Counted from the stretch's first letter, positions 48,165-59,066 are shown. The stretch is 64,000 bases of DNA from Magnolia sinica (GCF_029962835.1 NC_080574.1:24774001-24838000); one strand, 5' to 3'. The notes: generated from the letters alone by a model not told the origin. Made by a program: numbers and translations.

Positions 48165-48570
48165 CACACTGATGTATGTGTTATATATCCATATGATCTT
48201 TTCCAAGTCATTTTAGGATACAAGCCTAAAAAATGAAACATATCCAAATCTCAAGTGGACCATACAATAGGAAACAATGATGATTGAATGCCTCACCATT
48301 AAAAACTTCATAAGGCCCACCATAATGTTTACTTGCCATGCAGTCAGCTGATAAGGTCATATAAACCTGGATGAAGAGAAAAAACAAATATCATCTTGAT
48401 CCAAAACATTCGTGGCCCACAATAAGTTTTTAATGGTCAATCACTCTCCTAAGGTATGGTCCACCTGAGATTTGGATTTGTTTCATTTTTTGGCTATTGC
48501 CCTAAAATGATCTAGAAAAACTGATGGGCAACTTGGATATTGAATACATCCATCAAGGTGGGCCCATGGT
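48165..48570. mobile_element. Family A foldback MITE
   Basis: Left arm CACACTGATGTATGTG, right arm ACATCCATCAAGGTGGGCCC. The SINE at 48086 sits at its left edge. Confidence 0.7.
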
Positions 48571-48599
48571 AAGGGCCGCACCTAATATGCTCCTATGCA

Positions 48600-49040
48600 C
48601 CTGGCCTCACCAAAGATGGCATGGCTCTTGTGTGGGGCCCACCTTGATGTATGTATTCTATATCTACACCATCCATCTATTTTTTAGAAATCATTTTAGG
48701 ACATGAGCCCAAAAATGAAGCAAATATGAATCTCAAGTGAACAATATTATAGGAAACAATGGTGATTGAACGACTCACCATTAAAAACTTCCTAGGGTCC
48801 ACCTGAGTGTTTATTTGGCATCCAACATATTGAAAAGGTCACATAAACCTGGATGAAGGGAAAAAACAAATATTAGCTTGATCTAAAACTTATTATCAAA
48901 ACTTTTGTGACATATGATAATAAGTTTTTAATGGTCAATCACCATTGTCTCATACAATATGATACACTTGAGATTTGGATGGACAACATGGATGTTGAAT
49001 ACATATATCAAGGTGGGCCCCAAGGCCACACCATCTTGGG
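48600..49040. mobile_element. Family A foldback MITE
   Basis: Left terminus GTGTGGGGCCCACCTTGATG, right terminus TATCAAGGTGGGCCCCAAGG. Contains a small internal duplication near 48885-48925 (AAAACTT...TGTGACATATGATAATAAG). Confidence 0.72.
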
Positions 49041-49059
49041 TGAGTCTGGGTTGCACGGC

Positions 49060-50240
49060 CTCAGTGCGACCCTTACTGCAGGGCCCACCTTGATGTATGT
49101 ATTTGATATCCACTTTGTCCATCCGTTTTGACAAATTATTTTAGGGCATAATCCAAAAAAATGAAATAGATCCAAAACTAAGGCAGACCATACTATTAGA
49201 AACATTGGTGAACAAATGGCCTACGTTTAAAAATTTCCTATGACCCATCGTAATGTTTCGGTAATGTTTATTTGCCATCCAACTGGTTGATGAGGTCACA
49301 CTAATCCAGATGATGGGAAAAAACAAATATCAGCTTGATTTAAAACTTTTGTGGCCTACAGGAAGTTTTTTACGGTCAATCACCACTATTTCCTATACAA
49401 GGTATTCCGTATGTGTAATAGCCGTAGTAATGGTCACTATTATTATTGATATGGGTGTAATGGCCGTTATAAGTCCTATAATAGTTGAAATTTTTTCTTG
49501 CTTGAAAAATTCTGATTTTTTTTATTTTATTGTTTTACAGATTTTAGATTGATTTAAATATTTCAAATATGTATTTATTTATTGTTTTGAACAAGTTGAT
49601 GCCAGTGTAACGGGCTACTCTTTTTTTAGAGTGTTGTATCAGGTTGTCTGGCAATTTTATGAACATATATAGTTATATGTCTCTAATATTTACACATCAT
49701 AATCAAACATTAACACTAGAAATAAAAAACCGTATAAAATGCTACTTTTTTAATTTTTAAAAACAATGCCCCTTGGAGCTTCCATTCACTTAAATCGCTT
49801 CAATATACTGTTTTAATATTAAAAACTATAGTAAGATTGTCAAAATATGCTGTAAAATAATATAAAAAAAATTATAGAATGAGAAAATTGAAAAAATGAA
49901 GAGAAAAATGGATTTAAATAGAAATAAATGACATTTTTTTCCGGTCTTTACAGTATTGACAGTTGTGATGCCCCATAATAACCGCATAATGATCAATACA
50001 GTCCCAAAAAACTAACTGCCCCATTGAATCCCATACCGCATAACAGTAATGACCGTTACCTATGTGTATTGACTTCTATGGCCATTTCATAATAAACACA
50101 AAACACCTTATTTTTATATCATAATGTAGCTTAGATTTGGATATGTTTATTTTTAGTCTCATGCCCTTAAATAATATAGAAAAGCAGATGAACGACATGG
50201 ACGTAGCATACACGCATCAATGCGAGCCTAACGGTAACGG
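49060..50240. mobile_element. Family A foldback MITE interrupted by an insertion of about 0.7 kb
   Basis: Left arm from CAGGGCCCACCTTGATGTAT, loop to about 49403; the remaining right arm is at about 50112-50240 (AGATTTGGATATGTTTATTT, ACGACATGGACGTAGC). The insertion (about 49404-50108) starts and ends with GTAATGGTCA / TAATGACCGTTAC-like words. It is unclassified. Confidence 0.6.
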
Positions 50241-50339
50241 TCTGATGGTCTTGGGTGAGGTCCAGCCACACCTAATCGGCTCCCGTTCGAAAAATGGGAT
50301 AATGTGGGCATTGTATGGCACAAAGATATACTTATGCCG

Positions 50340-50765
50340 AAGCTATGTGGGGACACAAAGATGTTCTTGACAAATCTCCTCCGTCCATCTATTTTTAAAG
50401 GCTACAATAATATAGGAAACTAAAAATTAGGCATATCCAAAACTGACGTGGGACACACCACATAAAATAGCGGGGATTGAATGATTGGGGGTGATAGAAG
50501 TTTTGATCAGGATGATATTTGTTCCTATAGTTTATCTTATTGGTAATAACCATATGAACGATCTGGATGGAATATACACATAACGGTCAGTTCCAGGAAG
50601 GTTTCAACGGTGGATGTTTCCGTTCCCATTGTTTCATTTGTGGTGGCCCACATGAGCTTTGAATTTGCCTGATTTAAAAAAATTTAACCTATTGTGAGAT
50701 TTAAAAACAGATGGATGAAGTGGATTTATCATGTGCATCTATGTGGGCCCACATAGCCCTGGGGA
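50340..50765. mobile_element. Family A foldback MITE
   Basis: Left arm CAAATCTCCTCCGTCCATC; right arm GATGGATGAAGTGGATTTATC, ending ATGTGGGCCCACATAG. Confidence 0.65.
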
Positions 50766-51020
50766 CATGGATTTCGAAAGTTCTTGCGTTGGGATTGTAG
50801 ATGGGTCCCAACGTGATGTTTCTGATAAATCCACACCATCTATCCATTTTGGGAGGTTATTTTAGAACATGTGACCAAAAATGAGGTGTATCCAAAAGCC
50901 AAGTGGGCCGTATGAGATGAAACAATGTAGATTCAGTGACCACCGTTTGAAACATTCTTATGGCCACAAAGTTTTATATCAGGTGAAGTTTCTGGTGATT
51001 TCACTACATCCGAGTGGGAA

Positions 51021-51610
51021 TAGGGGTGTACATCAGGCTGAACCGAGTTGAACTGGGCTCAACCCAGTTCGCCCCGGTCACCAGCCAAACCAGCCCGAAC
51101 TTGGCCCGGCCCGGTCACCGAGCCAACACATCCAGCCTAAATCCAGCCTGGTAAGCAATCGGGCGAGTTCGGGCCGAGTTCGGGCTAGTTTTGGACCCAC
51201 GATTTGGACGGCCTTGATTTTTTGACTCTGCTCCATCTACTCCATAGGAAGAGCTTTGGCAGGTAACTTGAACGACCTTGATTTTTGGGAAGGGCTTTTG
51301 TCATAGATTTTTTGGACTTTGCTCCATCTATAAAGGGACCCACGATTTGGACGGCCTGGATTGTTGTAAATGGTTAGGGTAACTGGGTAAGAATTTAGGA
51401 AAAAGTATAATATATATAGGCAAAGTCGGGCCAAGTCGAGTTGGGTTTTGGGCCGAACTGGAACCTATCCAAACTCGACTTGAACTCAGTTTCAGGCTGA
51501 AGAAAATGGCCCGTCCCGACCTGAACTTAGCTCCAGGTCAGGCCGAGTCAAACTTTTTCGGGCCGAGTCGAGTGAGTTAATGGGGCTAGCCCGGTTCGTG
51601 TACAACCCTA
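51021..51610. mobile_element. hAT-like MITE with 8-bp target duplication and visible empty sites
   Basis: Termini TAGGGGTGTACA and TGTACAACCCTA are inverted. Flanks agtgggaa at 51013-51020 and 51611-51618. The neighbouring tandem units read CGAGTGGGAATGACC at the same place without the insert. Subterminal regions are dense in CCGAGTCGGGC / GGGCCGAGTTCGGGC words. The 8-bp duplication is typical of hAT elements. Confidence 0.88.
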
Positions 51611-51830
51611 AGTGGGAATGACCTTATAAAAGGTTTGGATGACATATAAATATCAAGGTAGATCCTAGGAAAGTTTCAACAGTAAGAAACTCTTTCCCCA
51701 GTTTCCCCTCTCGTCCGGTCCACTTGAGTCTTAGATCCACCTAATTATTGGTCTCATATTCGAGCTCCCACAACGGATGGACAGTGTGGATTTCTCAAAA
51801 ACATTATTGGGGGCCCCCACCTAACATCCT

Positions 51831-51877
51831 AGCGCAGGAACTTACTGCAAAAGGCTTTCGCAGGAAGTTCCTGCGCT
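51831..51877. repeat. Palindromic junction between tandem units
   Basis: AGCGCAGGAACTT and AAGTTCCTGCGCT are perfect 13-base inverted repeats, 21 bases apart (ACTGCAAAAGGCTTTCGCAGG). A copy with a mutated right arm is at 52325-52371. Confidence 0.9.
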
Positions 51878-53063
51878 GGGATGCTAGATGGGTCCCAACG
51901 GGATATTTGTGATAAATCCACAACGTCCATCCGTTTTGGGAGGTTATTTTAGAACATGCGACCAAAAATGAGGTGTATCCAAAAGCCAAGTGGGCCGTAT
52001 GAGAGGAAACAATGTAGATTCAGTGACCACCGTTTGAAACATTCCTATGGCCACAAAGTTTGATATCTGGTGAAGTTTCTGGTGATTTCATTACATCCGA
52101 GTGGGAATGACCTTATAAAAGGTTTGGATAACATATAAATATCAAGGTAGATCCCAAGAAAGTTTCAACGGTAGGAAACTCTTTCCCCAAATTCCCCTCT
52201 TGTTCGGTCCACTTGAGTCTTAGATCTACCTAATTATTGGTCTCATATTTTAAAATGAGCTCCCACAACGGATGGAGGGTATGAATTTCTCAAAAACATC
52301 ATTGTGGTCCCCACCTAACATCCCAGCGCAGGAACTTACTGCAAAAGGCTTTCGCAGGAAGTTCTTGTGTTGGAATGCTAGATGGGTCCCAACGTGATGT
52401 TTATGATAAATCCACACCATCCATCTATTTTGGAAGGTTATTTTAGAACATGCAATAAAAAATGAGGTGTATCCAAAAGCCAAGTGGGCTGTACGAGAGG
52501 AAATAGTGTAGATTCAATGACCATCATTTGAAACATTCCTATGTCCACAAAGTTTGATATCCGGTAAAGTTTATGGTGATTTCACTACATCCGAGTGGGA
52601 ATGACCTTATAAAAGGTTTGGATGACATATAAATATCAAGGTAGATTCCAGGAAAGTTTCAACGGTAGGAAACTCTTTCCCCAGTTTCCTCTCTCGTTCA
52701 GTCCACTTGAGTCTTAGATCCACCTAATTATTGGTCTCATATTCTAAAATGAGCTCCCATGATGGATGGACAGTGTGGATTTTTCAAAACCATCATTTTG
52801 GCCCCACCTAACATCCAGTGCAGAAACTTACTGCAAAAGGCTTTTGCTGGGATGCTATATGCGTCTCAACGTGATGCCCACATCGTCCATCCATTTTGGG
52901 AGGTTATTTTAGAACATGCTACCAAAAATGAGGTGTATCCAAAAGCTAAGTGAGCTGTGTGAGAGTAAGCATTGTAGATACAGTGACCACCGTTTGAAAC
53001 ATTCCCATGTCCACTAAGTTTGATATCAGGAATAGTATACATGTGAAATCCACCCTAGGTGAT

Positions 53064-53606
53064 TGTTGGGGACAAAAATACAAGTCCGAAGACTCGGACT
53101 TAATGCCTCGAGACTCGGACTTAATACCTCGGGTCACCGAAGGATGTGTCAAATCCGAGGCATGGTTCGCTAAACCGAGACAACGGTTGAGTCGGTTCGG
53201 ACGACTTATCAGCGTTCCGGGCATGTGTCGGGCGGACCACCTTACAAGACCGACCGTCGCTAGGTCAGATCTCATCCCGGATATCTTGGGATAAGATCTC
53301 CGACCCCGAAGCTCACGGGATCGGATGACGGCTCAAGATGGGCACGATCCTATCTCCGTGATACCAGGAGAAGATCCCGCGCTCAATATCAGGAGGACCC
53401 CAGCAGCTATAAAAGGAGGACCCCTGTCACCTTGAGAGGTACGAAACAAATTCCCTCTAAAAAAACCTTTCAATACTTTGAGACCCCGAGTCCAGGCCTG
53501 ACTTTGGCATCGGAGGGTCCCCTGATCGAGTCAGGGTCTCCTTTGTCCTCTTTCTGTGCAGGCATACAAGGGTCAAAGGAGGACGAACCAGACATTTGCA
53601 TCAACA
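53064..53606 (+). repeat. 5' LTR of the gypsy element
   Basis: Starts TGTTGGGGAC and ends CATCAACA: perfect TGTTG/CAACA ends. Contains two nearby AGACTCGGACTTAAT units (53091 and 53113) and a TATA box (CTATAAAAG, 53407-53415). Its length is 543 bases. Confidence 0.88.
53407..53415 (+). promoter_or_regulatory. TATA box of the gypsy LTR
   Basis: CTATAAAAG within the 5' LTR, about 200 bases before its end, where an LTR promoter is expected. Confidence 0.6.
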
Positions 53607-53609
53607 GTT

Positions 53610-53627
53610 TGGCGCCGTCTGTGGGAA
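53610..53627 (+). other. Gypsy primer binding site
   Basis: TGGCGCCGTCTGTGGGAA lies 3 bases after the LTR end. The TGGCGCC start is usual for tRNA-primed plant gypsy elements. I do not assign the exact tRNA. Confidence 0.75.
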
Positions 53628-53665
53628 CGTGCAAAAAGCCATCTCGTATCTCTATACTGAGTCCA

Positions 53666-55230
53666 ATGGTGATGACTAGAAGGACGGTCCCAGAGGAAGA
53701 TTTAAATGGGATTGAAGGACCGGTGGGTCCAGTCGCGGCCCCCGCGGCCCAGAACCCACCTAACAACCGCCAACGAGGAGCGACCCGGACAAGCAACAAT
53801 CAGCGGGATCGCGACGATGGCCGGTTGGATAAGGAGGTTCAAGAAATCCGGTCTGATATGAATATGATGAAGCAGATGCTGGAACGAATGTATCAGCAAC
53901 AAATGCAGCCGCTCCCTCATCCTCAAGGGGAGACGGCACGGGCTCCAGCTACGGCTACGGCGGTTGATCCTCAACCTCCCGCGCCGCAGTCTGTCCGCCC
54001 AAGCCAACCCCAAGGCGGATCAGAACCATCTCCGGCGCAGTCAGCCCCCCGACTGATCTTCGGCACGAAATAGAGCGAAGAAGGCGCAATCGCCCTTCCA
54101 TGGAAGGCACGGTAGAAAGCAGCGAACCGACATTCAAAATTTCAAAAAAGAAGTGCGGGAAGAGATGGCAAAAGAGATGGCGGACATAAAGCACGGCAGG
54201 AATGTATAACCGGGTCCGAAGCGAAGGCATCCCCCTTTGTGGACTCGTTGAAGGCCCGATTGCCCGAGAGGTTTCGATTACCTCAAATCACTCCTTTCAC
54301 CTGCAAGACCGACCCGACGGAGCATATCGGTGCTTCAGAACCTATATGGAACTTCACGACGCCTCGGATGCGAATGTGTCGGGCCTTTTCTCTTACATTG
54401 ATCGATGTAGCTCGACCGTGGTTCAAACAGTTGAAAGTCCATCAGTTCATTCGTTGAGTTGAGCGACGCCTTCCTCACCAACTTCATCGGAAAGAAGAAA
54501 TTGAAGCCCCCGGCACATCTGAATAAAGAAGAATCGGGAGAGCTATTGAAAGATTACATCAGCGTTTTAATTTCGAATCCCTTCAAGTTCGAAAACATTC
54601 GGAAGAAACGGCCCTCAATGCGCTCATGCAAGGAGTTAGGGATAAGCCATTCTTGGCATCTCTAGACAAAACTCCGCCCGATACACTGGCAGAGTTTATG
54701 GCCCGATCCGATAAATATGCCAACGCCGAGGAAGCGCGAATCCTGCGTGAAACAAAAACCTTGGCCAAAGAGTCGGCCAAAAAAGAGGCCGACTCGGCCG
54801 GAGGGAGGAAACGCAAAGAGGATCAAGCGCGTGACGAGCGAAGGTCAGGAAAACGGCCGGATCAAAGATTTTCCACATATACTCCCCTGAATAAGACTCG
54901 GGAAGAGGTACTGATGGAAATAAAAAACGAAGGCTTTGTTAGCTGGCCCAGTAAGCTCAGGAGTAATCCTAATCGGCGGGACAAGGATAAGTACTGCCAT
55001 TATCACCGCGATCACGGGCATAACACAAGTGATTGCCGTCACTTAAAAGAAGAGATCGAACGACTCATAAAAGACGGCCGACTCAGAGAACATATGGTCA
55101 AAGCTGGGGCAGCTGAGGCGCGCCCGACCGAGAGTCAGCCCATGGAAGAAATCCGGACGATTATCGGCGGTCCACAATGTGGGGGCGACTCAAACAACGC
55201 GCGAAGGAATCATGCACGAAAGCTTAGTCA
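53666..55230 (+). pseudogene. Gypsy gag, interrupted
   Basis: Likely start at 53666 (MVMTRRTVPEEDLNG). The first part is Gln/Pro-rich and ends in a stop at 54071-54073. The capsid-like core follows in pieces (RLPQITPFTCKTDPTEHI about 54260-54310; FLTNFIGKKKLKPPAHLNK about 54470-54530). The zinc-knuckle-like KYCHYHRDHGHNTSDCRHL is at about 54990-55045. At least one frame change is needed near 54460. Confidence 0.82.
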
Positions 55231-55339
55231 GCCTCAGTCCGAGCTCATGATTATTGATCGGCCATCAAAGGAAAAGAAAAGAGAAAAATATTGCATATCG
55301 TTCACTGAGGAAGACGCCCGAGGTATCCATCACCCCCAC

Positions 55340-55492
55340 GATGATGCGTTGATCGTCTCCTTGGCGATCGCTAACCGAAAAGTGTTCCGAATACTCGTCG
55401 ATACAGGATCATCTGCAGACGTATTGTTTACTGGGGCGTTCGACAAAATGGGGATCGAACGATCCACGTTACGCCGGTTCGGACCCCATTGA
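55340..55492 (+). pseudogene. Gypsy aspartic protease
   Basis: RKVFRILVDTGSSADVLFTG contains the active-site DTGSS. The frame ends shortly after, at 55492, and continues in another frame from about 55516 with [19 protein letters not shown]. Confidence 0.88.
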
Positions 55493-55734
55493 TCGGTTTT
55501 TCCGGAGGATAAGTATTGCCCGAGGGGACTGTCTCATTACCACTCACTGCTGGCACTGCCCCACATCAGACGACGATGATGGTTGACTTGGTCGTCGATC
55601 AACCCTCGGTATACAACGCGATACTCGGCCGACCTTCATTGAGTCTCCTCCAGGCCGTGGTATCCACATACCATCTTACAATGAAATTCCCGACCGAGTC
55701 AGGAGTCGGAATTGTCAAGGGAGACTAGCAAGAC

Positions 55735-56590
55735 ATGATAGCTGTAAAAGGAGCCGCCGACAAGAATCCGACCAACATATTAACAATCGAATCATTGGAC
55801 CCTCGGGGCGAGAATTATGAACGAGGACAGCCGGTCGAAGATCTTGTCTCAATCCCCTTAGTCGAAACAGATGAATCCAAGACAGTACGAATTGGCTCAT
55901 CTCTGCAATCCCCTTTGAGAGAAAAGCTGATCGCCCTGCTCCGAAGGCACGCCGACGTATTTGCTTGGAGTCATGAAGATATGCAAGGGATCGACCCTTC
56001 CGTGGTGACTCACCGACTTAACGTCGATCCGTCATATCGACCGATCCGACAGAAGCGACGACCGCTCGGCCCCGAACGATACGCCATCATTGAGAAAGAA
56101 GTCAACAAACTACTCCAGGCTAATTTCATAGAAGAAATACACTATCCAGAGTGGGTCGCAAATGTCGTGCTTGTAAAGAAGTCCAACGGGAAGTGGCGAG
56201 TCTGTATTGACTATACCGACTTAAATAAAGCCTGCCCCAAAGATAGCTTTCCGCTTCCGAGGATAGACCTGTAGATAGTACAGCCTGACATGAGCTCCTT
56301 AGCTTCATGGATGCTTATTCGGATATAATCAAATTGTAATGCATCAAACAGGATAAATCAAAAACTACCTTTGTCACCGACAAAGGCCTTTATTGTTATT
56401 GAGTGATGCCATTTGGGTTAAGAATGCCGGCGCGACTTATCAAAGGTTAGTTAACAAAATCTTTGCTCGGCTTATAGTAGAACCATGGAAGTATACATCG
56501 ACGACATGCTCGTCAAAAGCAACACGGCAGATCATGTGAATGATTTGGAAGAAATGTTTCTAATCCTCCGCGGAAGTTCCTGATGAAGAT
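55735..56590 (+). pseudogene. Gypsy reverse transcriptase, interrupted
   Basis: The open part up to 56274 has HEDMQGIDPSVVTHRLNVD, VRKK-type VLVKKSNGKWRVCIDYTDLN and KACPKDSFPLPRID. Several stops follow. The catalytic box YIDD is still readable at 56494-56505 in another frame. Confidence 0.88.
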
Positions 56591-57209
56591 AAATAAAAGT
56601 AAATTTGCTTTTGGAGTAGGCTCAGGTAAATTCCTCGGTTTCTTGGTCAGTCAGAGAGGAATAGAGGCAAACCATGAGAAGATAAAGGCTCTGATTGATA
56701 TGGAATCCCCCAAAACCATTAAGGACGTCCAAAGGTTGACCGGACGAGTCGCAGCACTTAATCGGTTCCTGTCCAGAGCAACGGATAAGTGTCTCCCTTT
56801 CTTCAAACAATTGAAAGGAAGACAAGCGATGGGTTGGACGGAAGAGTGTGAAGCAGCATTCCAGCAATTAAAATCATATCTCGGTTCTGCACCTCTCTTA
56901 TCAAAACCCGAACCGGGGGAGTCGTTGCTCCTCTACCTAGCGGTATCCGAGGCAGCGGTGAGCTCGGCTTTGATACGAGAATCCGAAGAAAAGCAACTGC
57001 CGGTTTACTACGTCAGCAAAGCGTTATTGCCAGCAGAAACGAGATACCCAAGCTTGGAAAAAGTGGCCATGGCTTTAATAACTTCCTCTCGCCGACTCAG
57101 GCCGTATTTTCATGCCCATACCATCATCGTGATGACCGATCTTCCGCTCGGTGCTGCAGAAACCAGAAGCTTCCGGCCGACTCACCAAATGGGCTATCGA
57201 GCTGAGTGA
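56583..57209 (+). pseudogene. Gypsy RT thumb and first RNase H domain
   Basis: KCKFGV-type start KSKFAFGVGSGKFLGFLVS, then IKDVQRLTGRVAALNRF and the RNase H-like LLYLAVSEAAVSSALIRE with TRYPSLEKVAMAL. The frame is lost near 57165. Confidence 0.85.
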
Positions 57210-57790
57210 GTTTGATATTCAATACCGACCAAAGGCAACAATCAAAGGGCAAGCCGTAGCTGATTTTATCGCCGAGGGAACGTCTTCAACCGAACTTTCA
57301 GTAAATGATACACCGAAGGACGGTGCAGTTCCGACCTCGACCGCTCCCCCTTGCCCTATTCCGTGGAATCTGTATGTCGACGGTTCTTCCAACTCGAAGG
57401 CCAGTGGGGCTGGGGTTGTGCTTGAAACCCCCGATCATACCTATATACAGTACGCCTTACGACTTGGGTTCCAAGCGTCGAACAATACGGCGGAATATGA
57501 AGCGTTGTTACTCGGCCTCCGACTCGCCGCTAGCATGGAAGTCACGCACCTAAGTGTTTTCAGCGACTCTCAGTTGGTTGTTAACCAAGTTACCGGTGTA
57601 TACCAGACACGGAAAGACCGGCTAAGGGCTTACATGGAGAAAGCGAAAGAACTTATCAACGGATTTCAATTCTGTCGTGTGACTCGGATCCCTCGCACGG
57701 AAAACAGCAAAGCCGATTTGCTAGCGAAGCTCGCCTCGGCCAAAGAAGATGAAATACCCAGGTCCGTCCCTGTCGAATACGTTGACAAGC
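57151..57790 (+). pseudogene. Gypsy second (archaeal-type) RNase H domain
   Basis: WNLYVDGSSNSKASGAGVVL (first Asp), NNTAEYEALLLGLRLA (Glu), VFSDSQLVVNQV (second Asp) and RTENSKADLLAKLAS (late Asp). All the expected acidic residues are present. This extra domain is characteristic of Tat elements. Confidence 0.9.
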
Positions 57791-57799
57791 CAAGCATAG

Positions 57800-59066
57800 A
57801 TGAGCCAATTAGCGAGGCTGTCAATACAATCGACTCGGAACCTTCCTGGATTGATCCAATCCGCCAATACCTTAACGAAGGAAAGTTGCCCGAGGATCGG
57901 GCCGAGGCTCGACGAATTAAGATTCGAGCCTCCCGTTATACCATATTCAACGGAACCCTCTACAAGAAAGGTTACTACGCCCCGTTGCTGCGGTGCCTCA
58001 AACCCAGCGAGGCAAACTATGTGTTACGGGAAATGAATCTGCGGAAACCACTCTGGAGGGCGATCCCTCGCCTACAAGGTCCTACGACAGGGATACTACT
58101 GGCCCACTATCCAACACGACGCTCGCGAGCTCGTTCAAAAATGCGACAGATGCCAACGGTTCGCGGCAATTCCGAGGCAAGCGCCCGAAGCACTAACGCC
58201 GATGACCGGTCCCTGGCCTTTCGCACAGTGGGGCATCGACATCATAGGACCGCTCCCTATGGGAAAAGGTCAGACCAAGTTTGCTGTGGTGGCGGTTGAC
58301 TATTTCACGAAGTGGGCCGAGGCAGAACCATTAGCTAAAATAACCGAGCAGAGAATTTGTATGGAAAAACATTATCTGCCGATTCGGGGTACCCCGTACC
58401 ATCGTTACAGACAATGGAAGGCAATTTGATAACAGAAGCTTTCGCGGGATGTGCGACAACCTCGGAATCAGAAACGTTTATTCTTCGCCTCATCATCCTC
58501 AAACCAACGGACAAGTTGAGGCGGTTAATAAGATTATCAAGCAACATCTTCGGACCAAGCTTGGCCGAGCCAAAGGAGCGTGGGCCGAAGAGCTCCCGAA
58601 AATTCTTTGGGCCTACCGAACCACCGCTCGAACAGCCACAGGGGAGACCCCATTTTCACTAGCCTATGGCTCGGAAGCCGTCACTCCCGTTGAAATCGGA
58701 TTACCGTCGGCTCGGATCACCACGTTCAGTGCAGAAGCAAACGAAGAACTCCTTGCACTCGGACTTGACCTTCTGGACGAACAAAGAGAAGTGGCACGGC
58801 TGCGCACGGAGGCGCGGCAGCGACAAGTGGCTCGGTTCTACAACACCCGAGTTAGGATTAGAAGATTTCGAATGGGGGACATGGTTCTTCGAAAAGTGTT
58901 TTCTAACACCAAGGAATTTGGTTCGGGTACATTGGGACCCAACTGGGAAGGACCCTACATCGTCTCGGGCACCATTAGACCGGGAACGTATCAGCTAGAA
59001 GACCTAAACGGACAACCGTTGCCCCACCCTTGGAACGCTGAACACCTCAAAGTCTACTATCCCTAG
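57800..59066 (+). pseudogene. Gypsy integrase, interrupted
   Basis: The zinc-binding CDRCQRF is at about 58143-58163. The core has QWGIDIIGPLP and VVAVDYFTKWAEAEPL, then a shift, then SSPHHPQTNGQVEAVNKII. The C-terminus has NWEGPYIVSG and WNAEHLKVYYP with a stop at 59064-59066. There are two or more frame changes between 58030 and 58450. Confidence 0.88.

Larger units (their letters stand above)
50776..53030. repeat. Tandem array of four foldback units of about 485 bp
   Basis: The landmark GATGGGTCCCAACG recurs at 50800, 51887 and 52381, and in a degraded form near 52858. The spacings are 1087 (489 after subtracting the 590-base hAT-like insertion plus 8-base duplication), 494 and 477. Each unit has inverted arms (GATAAATCCACACC on the left, ACAGTGTGGATTTCTC on the right), so it is itself a family A-type element. 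The fourth unit is truncated shortly before the gypsy LTR. Two of the junctions carry an AGCGCAGGAACTT hairpin. Confidence 0.88.
53064..59066 (+). mobile_element. Ty3/gypsy retrotransposon, Tat-type, decayed, one LTR visible
   Basis: 5' LTR, primer binding site, gag, aspartic protease, reverse transcriptase, RNase H, an extra RNase H-like domain, then integrase with a GPY/F-type end. Integrase last is the gypsy order, and a second RNase H domain between RNase H and integrase marks the Tat lineage (established). There are at least five frame changes plus stops. No copy of the LTR follows the integrase within the window. Confidence 0.9.

Noticed and set aside
50776-53030. CRISPR-like spaced repeats
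   Set aside because: Units are about 485 bp, contiguous and palindromic, in a plant genome; a transposon array explains them.
53470-54230. Minus-strand frames opposite the gypsy gag
   Set aside because: Shadows of gag coding sequence without any domain.
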